In this document: positions 9,825 through 20,078 of the stretch, piece after piece
How the letters are laid out: each line of letters starts with the position of its first letter
Numbering within the stretch: the stretch's first letter is position 1
DNA from: Omphiscola glabra
Lineage: Eukaryota > Mollusca > Gastropoda > Lymnaeidae
Direction of reading: 5' to 3'
DNA length: 64,000 bases
Assembly (NCBI GenBank): GCA_964017045.1
Contig: OZ024807.1
Coordinates: forward strand, 6,448,481-6,512,480
Translations under genes and position numbers: made by a program
Notes under the pieces: model-generated
The model's input: the letters and a program-made list of their open reading frames with translations, nothing else
What the model was told of the DNA's origin: nothing
Database searches by the model: none

Positions 9825-10800
9825 TGGATAGTGAGCGTGTGTGATACAAACTTGGGTAATTGTATCACTGAGAGGATAAGCGTGTGATACAAACTGGGGC
9901 AATTGTATCATTGAGAGGGAAATAGTGGGAAACAAACTTGATTAATTGTATCATTGAGAGTGAAAGAGTGGGATACAAACTGGAGTAATTGAATCACTGA
10001 GAGGATAAGCGTGTGATACAAACTGGGGCAATTGTATCATTGAGAGGGAAAGAGTGGAATACAAACTGGGTTAATTGTATCATTGGGAGAAAGAGAGAGG
10101 TACAAATTGAGGTAAGTGTGTCATTGGGAGGAAAAGAGTGGGATACAAATTGAGGTAATTGTGTCATTGACGGTGAAAGAGAGGGGTACAAATTGAGGTA
10201 ATTGTGTCATTGGCGGTGAAAGAGAGGGGTACAAATTGAGGTAATTGTGTCATTGACGGTGAAAGAGAGGGGTACAAATTGAGGTAATTGTGTCATTGGC
10301 GGTGAAAGAGAGGGGTACAAATTGAGGTAATTGTGTCATTGGCGGTGAAAGAGAGGGGTACAAATTGAGGTAATTGTGTCATTGGCGGTGAAAGAGAGGG
10401 GTACAAATTGAGGTAATTGTGTCATTGACGGTGAAAGAGAGGGGTACAAATTGAGGTAATTGTGTCATTGACGGTGAAAGAGAGGGGTACAAATTGAGGT
10501 AATTGTGTCATTGACGGTGAAAGAGAGGGGTACAAATTGAGGTAATTGTGTCATTGACGGGGAAAGAGAGGGGTACAATTGAGGTAATTGTGTCATTGGG
10601 AGGAAAAGAGTGGGATACAAATTAAGGTAATTGTGTCATTGACGGGGAAAGAAGGGGGTACAAATTGAGGTAATTGTGTCATTGACGGGGAAAGAGAGGG
10701 GTACAAATTGAGGTAATTGTGTCATTGACGGGGAAAGAGAGGGGTACAATTGAGGTAATTGTGTCATTGGGAGGACAAGAGTGGGATACAAACTGGGGTC
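9825..10800. repeat. 43-bp tandem array, about 22 units
   Basis: The core GTACAAATTGAGGTAATTGT is followed by GTCATTG and a GGTGAAAGAGAGG linker. The left third uses a divergent form (GATACAAACTGGGG... and TATCATTGAGAG) and the centre is almost uniform. The right end mixes units lacking one A and units with GGGAGGA linkers. This edge-to-centre gradient is typical of homogenisation by unequal exchange. 43 is not a multiple of three, so no long frame spans it. Confidence 0.93.
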
Positions 10801-11442
10801 ATAATTAGCATTATGGATAATGTGTGTTTGTCGTTGTCGATGTTTGCGTCTCACAGTTAATTGGTATTCGATACACGGGTTGTGTGGATGTGTTATATGG
10901 ACGACATAGACCAGATCCTACACCCTGCGGGCCACGTGCGGGTCCCCTGAAAACCTTTAACCCTTTTTCAAATCAGCAACTCTATCGTTCTTCACAGCCA
11001 GCTTACCCGACGTCTACCGTCGTGGGTCTAGAAACTGGAACTGTAGACTCCTAGAAACTCATCATGCAGCCCGCCTACGTAATCATCAACACGGCTAAGG
11101 CTGATACTGAACAAAAACTTGAGCATCAGACTGTTTCAGATTATCGTGGATTTGATGACATTGTATCAGCCGTTACAGTAAGATTTCCCCGTGGATAGCA
11201 ATAGAGCAATCCAGCTTGGATTACGCTACATTTTTTTTCCAATGGCCTCCCTTAATCGCTCATAATTATGTCCCTTTTGTGGCTATAATCAAATGAAGTG
11301 AATATGATGATGTCCTGGGCAATATGAAAACTGAACTCATTAGAAATTTCCTCAATGTATTTTTTTTTTTAATTTATGATTGATATTGACTTTTTTATAC
11401 TAGATAATTATATTGTACGCCCCACTCCCCCCGCACCCCCCA
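10801..11442. other. Unique sequence
   Basis: A small inverted pair GGCTGATAC/GTATCAGCC lies about 60 bp apart near 11100-11170. Poly(T) and poly(C) tracts follow. No exon, RNA gene or named element seen. Confidence 0.35.
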
Positions 11443-11903
11443 GCCTCACTTTGGCGGCCTTGGGTCCGTCTCACTTTGGCGGCCTTAGGTCCGTCTCACT
11501 TTGGCGGCCTTAGGTCCGTCTCACTTTGGCGGCCTTAGGTCCGTCTCACTTTGGCGGCCTTAGGTCCGTCTCACTTTGGCGGCTTTAGGTCCGTCTCACT
11601 TTGGCGGCCTTAGGTCCGTCTCACTTTGGCGGCCTTGGGTCCGTCTCACTTTGGCGGCCTTGGGTCCGTCTCACTTTGGCGGCATTGGGTCCGTCTCACT
11701 TTGGCGGCCTTGGGTCCGTCTCACTTTGGCGGCCTTGGGTCCGTCTCACTTTGGCGGCCTTGGGTCCGTCTCACTTTGGCGGACTTGGGTCCGTCTCACT
11801 TTGGCGGCCTTGGGTCCGTCTCACTTTGGCGGCCTTGGGTCCGTCACACTTTGGCGGCCTTGGATCCGTCTCACTTTGGCGGCCTTGGGTCCGTCTCACT
11901 TTT
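11443..11903. repeat. 25-bp tandem array, about 18 units
   Basis: The unit CTCACTTTGGCGGCCTTGGG plus TCCGT repeats with a single common variant. The left units carry CCTTAGGT and the right units CCTTGGGT, switching near 11630. All three plus frames are open because a 25-bp stop-free unit shifts frame at each copy, so the apparent 190-residue protein is an artefact. Confidence 0.95.
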
Positions 11904-12879
11904 CCCAAAAGTCTGTGTTGTGTCGCCGTGTATGCAGCCATCTTGTGGAAGTGACGAGTCCTTCGGTTCGCCATTTAAATTTAACAAGTTTCTATTCATT
12001 TGCGTCACAGTAAAACAGTTCATCCCACAAACTGTTCAGTTATTCGGACTGGCGTTAAGTGGGAAACTTGCGTGTCGTCGTCGTCCCCCCCTCCCCCCCC
12101 CCCCCCCCCGTGATGTCACTTTCCTGGATTCGGAGCCCGTATATGTTTTTTTACGACACCGCGATACTTTGAACTCCATTCATCCGACTCCGGATTAGTT
12201 GAGAGTTTTACAGCTTCGAGGGATCTACAGCCAATAAATTCATCCCCTGGTTGGGGGATAAAAATGTCATAAAATAATATGATGCTTGTAGCGAGACCTG
12301 GCGGAAAAGGATACGTTAATGGGGTTATGTTTGGTGTGGGGGGGTAGTAGTGGGGGAGGGAGTTAAGTTTATGAGGGGAGGATATGGGGGGTGGGGTTCT
12401 TTTGAAGGGGAATGGGGGATAAGAGCGCGCACAAATCTACATATTATAATCTCTAAACGGGGAATTGACCGACTCTGCGCACTACGGTTTATTATTTATT
12501 TATTTATTGTAAACACGGGATAGAGTAAAGGGTTGGGGGGGGGGGGTTGTCGGGGCGGGAAAGGGGGTTTGACTCGGTGTTTCACTGGCAGGAATCGCCA
12601 GGTTGTGAGGCGGCCCTCGGCAGCTTGACTGACGTGTCGGGCAAAAGTCACCGAGGGGAGATAAATGCGCCGATAGACGTTTCGGAGGTGTGCTGTGTGG
12701 AGCGGGGGCCTGGCCTGGGGGGCTGGGTAGGGGGGGTGAGAGGAGTTCGGAGGTTGGGGGTAATGTTCCCCGCATCAACAAGTTGAAGATGGTGGTACAC
12801 GAGAAAAACATTGTTGTATCTCAATGACGATGAAATAAACGCGCGGGCTAAGAGTCATTTGATGAAGTTTTCTGTTACA
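11904..12879. other. Unique sequence with G-rich segments
   Basis: A long C run lies near 12085-12109. From 12330 to 12420 the plus strand carries many G runs of four to seven and has quadruplex potential. A GC-rich unique island at 12560-12720 (containing GATAAATGCGCCGATAG) has no recognised coding content. Confidence 0.35.
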
Positions 12880-12998
12880 GTCTGTGCATAAAATGTTAGG
12901 GTTTGTAAATAAAATGTTAGTGTATGTGCATAAAATGTTAGGGTCTGTGCATAAAATGTTAGGGTCTCTACATATAAAGTTAGGGTTTTCACATGACA
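12880..12998. repeat. 21-bp tandem repeat, about 6 units
   Basis: The unit GTGCATAAAATGTTAGGGTC repeats with increasing divergence to the right. Confidence 0.85.
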
Positions 12999-13106
12999 TG
13001 TTTTAGGTATTTAGGTGGGTTTTTTTTATTGTGAAATCGATTTTTCCGAGCTCTAAAAATGCGTCAAAGATCACAACATAGATGATTAGAGCAGTGGTCA
13101 GCGGTG

Positions 13107-13275
13107 CAAACATGTTTACTCTTACGATGTTGGCGTACAGTGTACGATTTTGAGGTGTATACAATATATACTGTATGTTTATTTTTTTACTATTAAGATA
13201 ATGTATTGAATGATTTTGTGATGATATTGACAATATTATTGTACGATTTTAAGAGTTTGAGGGTAAACAGATCTG
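13107..13275 (+). mobile_element. CAGACC-ended MITE, copy 1
   Basis: The left end CAAACATGTTTACTCTTACG and the right end GAGGGTAAACAGATCTG are inverted repeats. The copies at 15131-15295 and 60890-61044 share the consensus end CAGACCTGTTTAC and internal GGCGTACAGTGTACGATTTT and TACTATTAAGATAATGTA. There is no coding capacity. I see no clean target duplication at this copy. Confidence 0.75.
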
Positions 13276-13560
13276 GGTGGTGAGGTCACTCAACATTGGA
13301 CAAACAGATCAAGCTTCGACTCGCGACAGACACCCGACAACATTTTCTGGGGCTAATCTGTGGTTCCGTAAATGTGTTAAGTTAGATAAACCAAACTGGC
13401 TTGGCTACCCCCGACATTTTTGTTCAAGCCTCGACTTGCCTGGTAAGATCGACATTCCTTTAAAAGGCTCCTTGTTGAATGTATGTTTTCGAAATTCACT
13501 TGTTGGCACCTGTTTGGGGAAATAAATGCTGTCGTGATGGACTATTTATGCTCGTTTAAA
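13276..13560. other. Unique sequence
   Basis: An 82-codon open frame shows no recognisable product. No repeat seen. Confidence 0.3.
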
Positions 13561-13745
13561 AGAAAGAAAAAAACTAGAGGATGAAGAAGAAGAGGAAGAT
13601 AGAGAAAAATATGGGAAGATAACATCAAAGAGTGGACGGGAGTAAGACTAGTCGATGCTATGCGTAGTGCAGAAGACCGAGAGGAATGGAGAAGGAAAGT
13701 TTTCGTGTCAGCTGTGGCGCCCCAACGGTCCAAGGACTAAGGGAC

Positions 13746-13777
<32 letters not shown>

Positions 13778-13779
13778 AA
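13561..13779 (+). mobile_element. 3' end of a LINE-type retrotransposon with a (GAT)n tail
   Basis: Codons 13612-13740 encode the last 42 residues of a non-LTR retrotransposon polyprotein and a TAA stop. The segments WEDNIKEWTG and AEDREEWRRKVFVSAV match the C-terminal tail common in invertebrate endonuclease/reverse-transcriptase LINEs (RTE-like or related). About 6 bases after the stop the DNA becomes (GAT)n to about 13779, the kind of microsatellite 3' tail typical of RTE-type elements. Upstream, purine-rich sequence breaks the frame, so this is a severely 5'-truncated copy with no enzyme domain. The clade is inferred from the tail alone. Confidence 0.75.
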
Positions 13780-14576
13780 GAACAAATAAAAAGAATGAAT
13801 GTTCATCTCTTTGCTGGAAGGTCGGTAGGTAATGTAGTCTTGGAGTCGACTGGTTGATGGGATGCAATGCACGAGATGACGGACATATTTTGACAGCAGT
13901 TTAAAAATCAACTTCAAACCGTCGCGAGACATCTCGATGTTTCGTTTTCATCTTCTCGCTCGCGAATTCTCTCTCTCTCTCTCTCAGACAGTTCATAATC
14001 ACTTCTCAAACGCGATCGCAAACTTTTAAAGTCAATACCTTTCGTAAACTTTCTCCAAAAGGAAATATCCTCCTCCCCTCCCCCCCCCCAATACAACCTC
14101 CCCGGGCCGCCTTATTATTTTGACTCATAAACTCAACCTCATCTTTTCCTCCACCCAACCCAACCCTCCCCCCCTCAGCCTCAGCACCTCCAATTTTTTT
14201 TATTTTTTTTAAAATAAACACCTACCCGTCTCTCCTTACATCTCCCACCCCCGTTATAATATTTCGGGGGCCAAGGGACGTTATTATTATTATTGCTGGA
14301 ACAGGGGGCCTAACTCGTACCCCGGCCGAACTGCCTTTCATTCTGTACAGCCCCCGGTTTACAGCGCCGTGAGGCAGGGCTTCAGCGAGGTGAAGCGTGC
14401 TGGCTTGAGAAAGCCCTCGCCTAGCGCTCGGCGCTCTGATCCATCCCCCCACCCCTTTTTTTTCCACGAGAGCTTCAGTAGTCGTGGTGCGTTCGCTAGC
14501 GGTTGGATGTTGGGTGTATGTAACAGCGTGGCTATGGCAAGCACGGAGCAAAGCTGCACGCGGGCCGACTAGTTGA
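13780..14576. other. Unique sequence with low-complexity CT and GA tracts
   Basis: Includes a (CT)n stretch at about 13968-13985, poly(C) runs near 14085, a T-rich run near 14195 and a (TTA)n run at 14281-14294. No gene seen. Confidence 0.35.
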
Positions 14577-14778
14577 AACTGTGAAATAAAATCTTCAAGA
14601 CCTTGGTTTTATGGGTCTCGATGTTTGGATTTCGGTTTAAAACACGAAAAGAAAGAAGAAAAGTTAAAAAAAGCATGTAGACAACTTAAAATTCCTCGCC
14701 AAGTTGATCCAGTGTGGGAATATGTAGATAGATTTGTTGATTGGATTTTACCGTGTTTCGCGGCTTTCACTCAGTGGC
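14577..14778 (+). CDS. Weak exon candidate, product unknown
   Basis: An open frame from just after a stop at 14574 runs to a possible donor CAG|GTTTGT at 14778/14779. It encodes a lysine-rich helix-like segment (KHEKKEEKLKKACRQLK) followed by PVWEYVDRFVDWILPC. Codons end mostly in A or T, unlike the GC-ending candidates at 7814 and 52302. No clear acceptor is visible. The neighbours are MITEs and a LINE tail, so this may be a transposon remnant or a chance frame. Confidence 0.2.
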
Positions 14779-15130
14779 AGGTTTGTGGTTCTGTAATTGT
14801 GCATTTCCATTTCTTGTTTGGATGTTATAGTTATATAAACGCCGTGTGATCAAGTGATTTCGGCCCCCGAATGCACCCCCTAATGATTGTGTGTGGGTGC
14901 AGTCAATCACTCAACCTTCGCTGTGGATAGTGTGGGGCACTGTGAAGATCATGTCTACACTGTCTGGGCACTCTGGGTTAAACATGCCCTGCAGCTGCTT
15001 ATAGAGCCGTCATTAAATACAGTTGTAGAATTGGACGAACTTAATGCTATAACTTATAAGGCTATAGGCATGTCAATGTTAACTCTTCACTCGTGTTATA
15101 GTTGTAGTTTTATTAGCACCTTAAGTATAA
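14779..15130. other. Unique sequence
   Basis: Nothing recognisable. Short direct repeats around CACTGTGGGGCACTGTG near 14930. Confidence 0.3.
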
Positions 15131-15295
15131 CAGACCTGTTTACCCTCAAACTCTTCAAATCGTACAATATCATCACAATAATCATTCAATACATTATTTT
15201 AATAGTAAAAATAAACATACAGTGAACAGTGTATATACTTTATACACCTGAAAATCGTACAGTGTACGCCAAAATCGTAAGAGTAAACAGGTCTG
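15131..15295 (-). mobile_element. CAGACC-ended MITE, copy 2 (inverted relative to copy 1)
   Basis: The ends CAGACCTGTTTACCCTCAAA and GTAAGAGTAAACAGGTCTG form inverted repeats. The interior is the reverse complement of the 13107 copy, with small differences. TATAA occurs on both sides but not as a position-exact 8-bp duplication. Copies 1 and 2 lie 2 kb apart in opposite orientation and could pair to form a large hairpin. Confidence 0.85.
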
Positions 15296-15639
15296 CTATA
15301 AGCTTCGCGTATACGGCAGGAGACGCGGTCCCCAGTCAAGTCCATCGCTCAACTGTCGCATCCTCAATTCAATCTCTGAATATTTACTATGCTTCCAAAC
15401 ACGACTGTTGTATCAATTTAGGGTTCAGGTTAAGTTTAGGGATACATTTAGGATTTTTTTTTCATTTTTATTTAACGTTTTATTCTTAATTTTACGGGTC
15501 GCGGCAACCAGGATGGCGTCCGTGTCAGACATCGCGGAACTAATTCTTGGAATTTACCAATATAATTATACACCAAATCACATTATGGTCAAGAAATTAA
15601 AAATCAATACATCTTTGAACCGCCAAAGGATAGAATATA
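15296..15639. other. Unique sequence
   Basis: AT-rich and non-repetitive apart from a short GGTTAAGTTTAGGG run near 15430. No gene seen. Confidence 0.3.
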
Positions 15640-15815
15640 CGATAAATACAAAATAACGGATACATATAGAGTGTATAATAAATATAAAATATATTTGACT
15701 ATGATAGGCCTACATATAGAATTAATTGATAAATATAGAATATACGATAAATATAAAATATATGATACATATAATATAAAATAGATGATAAATATAGAAA
15801 TATACGATAAATGGG
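15640..15815. repeat. AT-rich degenerate tandem repeat
   Basis: GATAAATATAAAATAT-type units recur with irregular spacing of about 20 to 25 bp. Confidence 0.7.
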
Positions 15816-15984
15816 TGAGCATTAACTAACATTGTAGCTGCCTTTAATTTTAATTAATATAAATTGTGTTGTTTGAGACTTTTGCCTTCGAATTTGGTGT
15901 TAATCATAATTTATTATTCTGTGAATTTGAATTTAGGCATATTCCAATTTATAGTAATGAACTCGTTCTAGCTGAGCCACTGTC

Positions 15985-16215
15985 GAAAGATACTGAGCTA
16001 AATTTAACTGCAGTAGTAGTTCATTCACTGTTGAAATACGCAGAGCTAAAGTTAGCCGCAGTAGTAGTTCATTCACTGTTGAAATACGCAGAGCTAAAGT
16101 TAGCCGCAGTAGTAGTTCATTCACTGTTGAAATACGCAGAGCTAAAGTTAGCCAGCTAAAGTTAGCCGTAGTAGTTCATTCACTGTTGTGATATACACAG
16201 AGCTTAAGTTAAAGT
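15985..16215. repeat. 48-bp tandem repeat, about 4.5 units
   Basis: The core GAGCTAAAGTTAGCCGCAGT recurs with GTAGTTCATTCACTGTTGAA. The first unit is divergent (AATTTAACTGC) and the last is truncated, with a 15-bp internal duplication of AGCTAAAGTTAGCC. Confidence 0.9.
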
Positions 16216-16317
16216 CAGTTTTAGCGGAAGGTCAAAGAGCTTAATTAAATCATAGTTACTTTGTTTTGTTTCTGTAGAACTGTTGAAGTTCTTAAACCTT
16301 CAGCTACCTGACATCAA

Positions 16318-16585
16318 TCAGTACACAGTTTGTACGCACATTCTCAAAGTCGAGGTCCAGTTTGTACGCACATTCTTAAAGGCGCGGTACAATTTGTACA
16401 CACATTCTAATAGTCGCGGTGCAGTTTGTAAGCGCATTCTTAAAGTCGCGGCACAGTTTGTACACACATTCTCTAAGTCGCGGTGAATTGTGTACACATA
16501 TTCTTAAAATTGCGGTACAGCTTGTACGCACATTCTTAAAGTCGCGGCACAGTTTGTACGCACATTCTTAAAGTCGCGGTACACA
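16318..16585. repeat. 32-bp tandem repeat, about 8.5 units
   Basis: The unit core is CAGTTTGTACGCACATTCTT plus AAAGTCGCGGTA. Middle units are variable (GTACACACATTC, GTAAGCGCATTC). Confidence 0.9.
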
Positions 16586-17845
16586 TCACCGCATACAGTC
16601 TAGGATCAGCATTAGAGTATAGCAGAGATGTCATCGTTAATTAACGATATTTAGGTTGTCAAAGTAAGACCGTCTTCCGACATAACGATGTGCATCACTG
16701 CACCCAGATAGCTGAATCGTCCCAAACCAACAGTTGTGCAGACGCCAGCTTACACGTAACACGCATTAGAAGGGACATTGTGGAACGAGGCAGTCTCACG
16801 GACAGTTCAAGTCTTGAAATGAATGAATTGTCGTGTCTTTGGTTGTGTCCAGCCTAAACGTTGTCTTGTGCTCCACTATGTCCCTCAAGCATTAAACACT
16901 GCCCCTCGTCATGTATCACACACATTAGAACACATTTTTAAAACTTGTCTAATTCGATTTCCCATTTGATCCCAACGTTAGACATAGTCTCTACTACATC
17001 AAAAACGCCACCTTTAATATATATATATTTTTTTTTTATTTCAATTTTTTCTCCGCTTCTTCCAGTTGACATCGTCCCCGTTACCCCCCCCCCCCCACGG
17101 TTGTAATCCGACCCCTTCCAATAGCCCCCATCGTTGGACTTATCCCCCACGACACGGAGGACGACACTTTATTACACTTTCCTCCCATTGCCCCGGCTCG
17201 TCTCTGTGTTATCACACCCACTTGTGAGAATTCTCCTCCCCCCCCCCCCCCTTTTCGCTCCGGCCTCGTCGTGGATAAAAAACACATTTGCTGCCGGTGA
17301 CATTGCTCGCTGTGACGTCTTCAATCCCGTCATTATATACACAACTGACTGCTGAATTGGATATTTTCATTCGTTAACTGGGTAAGTTTGATCATGTGTT
17401 GTTTTTGTTTAAACTGCCTTCATAGATTTAGATTACTACAGGAAGAGTATCATGTTTTTGTCTTTCTTTAAAAAAAAATTATTTAAAATTGAAATAAATT
17501 CTGAAATATCGCTGCTTCGTGAACGTGTGTTGTGCATTGCCAGATTTTGATTTGCTGCGCGTTTAAAAATGTATGCACACAATTATTATTATTATTTTTT
17601 TTTTTGGTTCTAATTGGAACCAACATAAATTAGTGTAATTATTGCAGTATGATCCATAATAATCCTATATAATCCTTCATAAATAAAAAAATAATCAGTT
17701 CAAAATAACATTTGAAAGGAAAGATTTCAATTCTGTCACAGAAATTAATTAATACATTTGAATGTGTCGTAAGATTAAAAAGGGCGGAAAAGCGCTAATG
17801 TAAAACTGTACCCTTCTTTCCCCCCCTCTTTCTCCCCCCCCCCCC
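16586..17845. other. Unique sequence with a 16-bp perfect palindrome
   Basis: ATCGTTAATTAACGAT at 16633-16648 is a perfect palindrome with a TAATTA core, a possible homeodomain-type site. Poly(C) runs lie near 17085 and 17240. No gene seen. Confidence 0.35.
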
Positions 17846-17949
17846 ACAAATGACATCCGAATAGCAGTGAGCCTAATGGTACCCGGGTGCGAATGGCGGC
17901 GCTGTGTGTCCGGGTCCATTTTGATTAATGCCATTCGGATGTCATTTGT
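17846..17949. mobile_element. Short inverted-repeat element (possible MITE)
   Basis: The left end ACAAATGACATCCGAATAGC and the right end, whose reverse complement is ACAAATGACATCCGAATGGC, form arms of about 21 bp around a 60-bp interior. The whole unit could fold into one hairpin. A C run directly precedes it. No second copy is seen in the window. Confidence 0.55.
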
Positions 17950-17984
17950 AGTAGTTAATTTTAGTTAAAATGAAGAATGAAGTT

Positions 17985-18852
17985 TACAAACGTATAGTCC
18001 ATTCAAGTATCTTTCATTTGATACCTCATTTGGTCTTACAAACCCAACAATAATATTTTAAATCGCTTTTTAATCCCAACCTCTCAATTCTGGTACCCGT
18101 GTACGTATAGTTGCAGCCTTTGTGAAATGCTTCTGCATATATATATTACGCTTCTGGTGTGACTCGTGAACTGCTTCCTAATGGGCTGCCTCCTAATAAA
18201 CTGCTTCCTAAACCTGTTTGAGAGTATATTACAAATAATTATATATGTTTGAAAAAATGTATGGTTCAATAATGAGTTCAATAGTGCGCAAAATATAATT
18301 CCCGATAACTACAATAAATGATATATTTTAAAAAATTACGCAACTGCGTTTTGCGCGTAATATATTCTTTTTCGGAAAATGAAATCGTCTCAATTTAAAT
18401 ATGGTGTAAAAGGGATACCAGTTTAAAAGTGGTTGGGACATCAGAATATTTAATATAGTTCATGGGAGTGAAATAAAAAGTGTGCAGTGAAGTACGTATC
18501 AAGGGGGAAGGGGTGTAGCAAAAATTGGAATTCTTAAAAATGTGTGTTACTTGAGTTAAAGTTTTGTCTAGTAAATTTAATAGATGAGAAGTTCACGTAT
18601 TGCTGTCGCCAATGTTTGGCGGGCTATATCTAGTAGATGGGAAGTTCACACATTGCTGTCCCCAATGTTTGGCGGGCTATATCTAGTAGATGGGAAGTTC
18701 AGACATTGCTACCGCCATTGTTTGGCGGGCTATATCTAGTAGATGGGAAGTTCACGCATTGCTGTCGCCAATGTTTGGCGGGCTATATCTAGTAGATGGG
18801 AAGTTCGCACATTGCTACCGCCATTGTTGTTTGGCGGGCTATATCTAGTATA
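17985..18852 (+). mobile_element. Dispersed repeat family A, copy A2 (most complete)
   Basis: This is the longest of five family members. In order it holds a TTTGATACCTCATTTGGTC block, TAATCCCAACCTCT, a CTGCTTCCTAA duplication, CAATAATGAGTTCAATAG, ACGCAACTGCGTTTTGCGCG, AGTGGTTGGGACATCAGAAT, a G-rich tract and the terminal TTTGGCGGGCTATATCTAG. The terminal 53 bp are tandemly repeated about five times (18585-18852). No open frame fits a transposase or reverse transcriptase. The class is undetermined. Confidence 0.7.
18585..18852. repeat. 53-bp tandem repeat formed from the end of family A, about 5 units
   Basis: TAGATGGGAAGTTCACGCAT followed by TGCTGTCGCCAATGTTTGGC and GGGCTATATC repeats every 53 bp (core at 18610, 18663, 18716, 18769). 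Units alternate between GCTGTCGCCAATG and GCTACCGCCATTG. The other family A copies contain this segment once. Confidence 0.93.
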
Positions 18853-19559
18853 TATATATATTTCAATTACGCTTTAACCTTACAAGTAATTATATTATCG
18901 CAGCCCAAGATGGCCTATTATTTGTAGAAGTATTATTAACGAGTTTTATGCGTTTAATCATTTTGTTTGTTTGTTTGTTTGTTTGTTGTTGTTTTTTGTT
19001 GTTTGTTTTTTTTTTAAATTGCGTTACCAGTTATGTTGTTTAACTTGCACACGGCAAAGATCAGATAGGTTACCAGGGGGAACCTTATTAGAATAATTCC
19101 CATTGACTGGGCTCCGTGTCGTAACATCCAAAGCATCCGGTTAATTAAGTGCTCATATCATATGGCGCTAGCGTACACCATTTAGGCGGACCTGGTGCGC
19201 ACCAATCTCTGCAACTGATCAGCGGTAAAACCCGATTCCCTCCATTTGATTGCAGACGTAAACGTACAGCAAATAAAAAAAAATATCTTATATTTAAAAA
19301 AAAAAAAAAAAACACTTTTAAAAAATATGGATTTTCTCCAGTTTTGTTATATTGGGAAGTCTTGGGTTAGTAAGTTTAAATGGTATAAATTGTCAAACGA
19401 TCGAAAGCTTCAAGGCCGCCCTGGCATCTGCTAGGAGCCGTTAGATTGGCAACATCGCTTCCCCAACCGTTGCACATATGCCAGTTTATGGATGCAGCAA
19501 CGTACCGAACCAGAACCAGAACAAAATGACGAAATAGAGAAATGTCTTTTCAAATATTA
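18853..19559. other. Unique sequence with (GTTT)n and poly(A) tracts
   Basis: GTTT repeats lie at 18966-18985 and poly(A) near 19298. No intact gene. The 128-codon frame at 19492-19878 is discussed with the zinc-finger remnant. Confidence 0.35.
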
Positions 19560-19697
19560 TAAACAGCTGCAAAGAGAGCGCAGAGAAAGTCCAGAAAACA
19601 CTGCTCCACCGCATTCGTGTGTGGGACATGCAAAAGAGACTGCCACCCGAGGATCGGTCTCACTAGCCACGCCAAGAGCTGCAATCAGAAAAGATAA
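19560..19697 (+). mobile_element. Frameshifted retroelement-type zinc-finger remnant
   Basis: The frame through 19617-19697 encodes a cysteine-rich tail with C-x2-C-x3-C spacing, the segment DCHPRIGLTSHAKSC, a few basic residues and a TAA stop. This CxxC...RIGLxSHxxxC tail is common at the C-terminus of retroelement proteins predicted in invertebrate genomes. The upstream lysine/arginine-rich part continues in a different frame (KYYKQLQRERRE from about 19540), so a frameshift near 19600-19617 separates the two halves. It is a decayed fragment; the parent element is not certain. Confidence 0.5.
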
Positions 19698-19954
19698 ATC
19701 TGTCGTCTCTCGTAGACGGAAAGATGCCATACATGTGTTTTTATTAAGAAAGAAAGAAGGCGACTTTTACACCATCTTGTCAGTACAGAAGTTCAGTCGT
19801 TGCTTGAATCGCTCTACAAAGAACAGATCCGTCATGCGCATTCACCACACTTATATCGTGTGCGTTCAACCGCGTTAGAATTCTTGAGTCTAGAACCCGT
19901 TTGTGTTTTTGTTGTTGCTGTTTCAAATTATTATTTTTGAATACGATCGTTTTC
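19698..19954. other. Unique sequence
   Basis: No feature seen. Confidence 0.3.
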
Positions 19955-20078
19955 GTAGAGGCGAACCTGTCGGTATTCGGTAAGCGAATTTGTCTGTGTT
20001 CGATAAGCGAACCTGTCAGTGTTCGATAAGCGAACCTGTCAGTGTTCAATAAGCGAACCTGTCAGTGTTCGATCAGAT
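19955..20078. repeat. 23-bp tandem repeat, about 5 units
   Basis: The unit is GATAAGCGAACCTGTCAGTG plus TTC. The left units are more divergent (GAATTTGTC, CGGTATTC). Confidence 0.88.

Noticed and set aside
11443..11903. Possible CRISPR-like array (25-bp repeats)
   Set aside because: The units are directly contiguous with no unique spacers, and the setting is eukaryotic. The same applies to every other array here.
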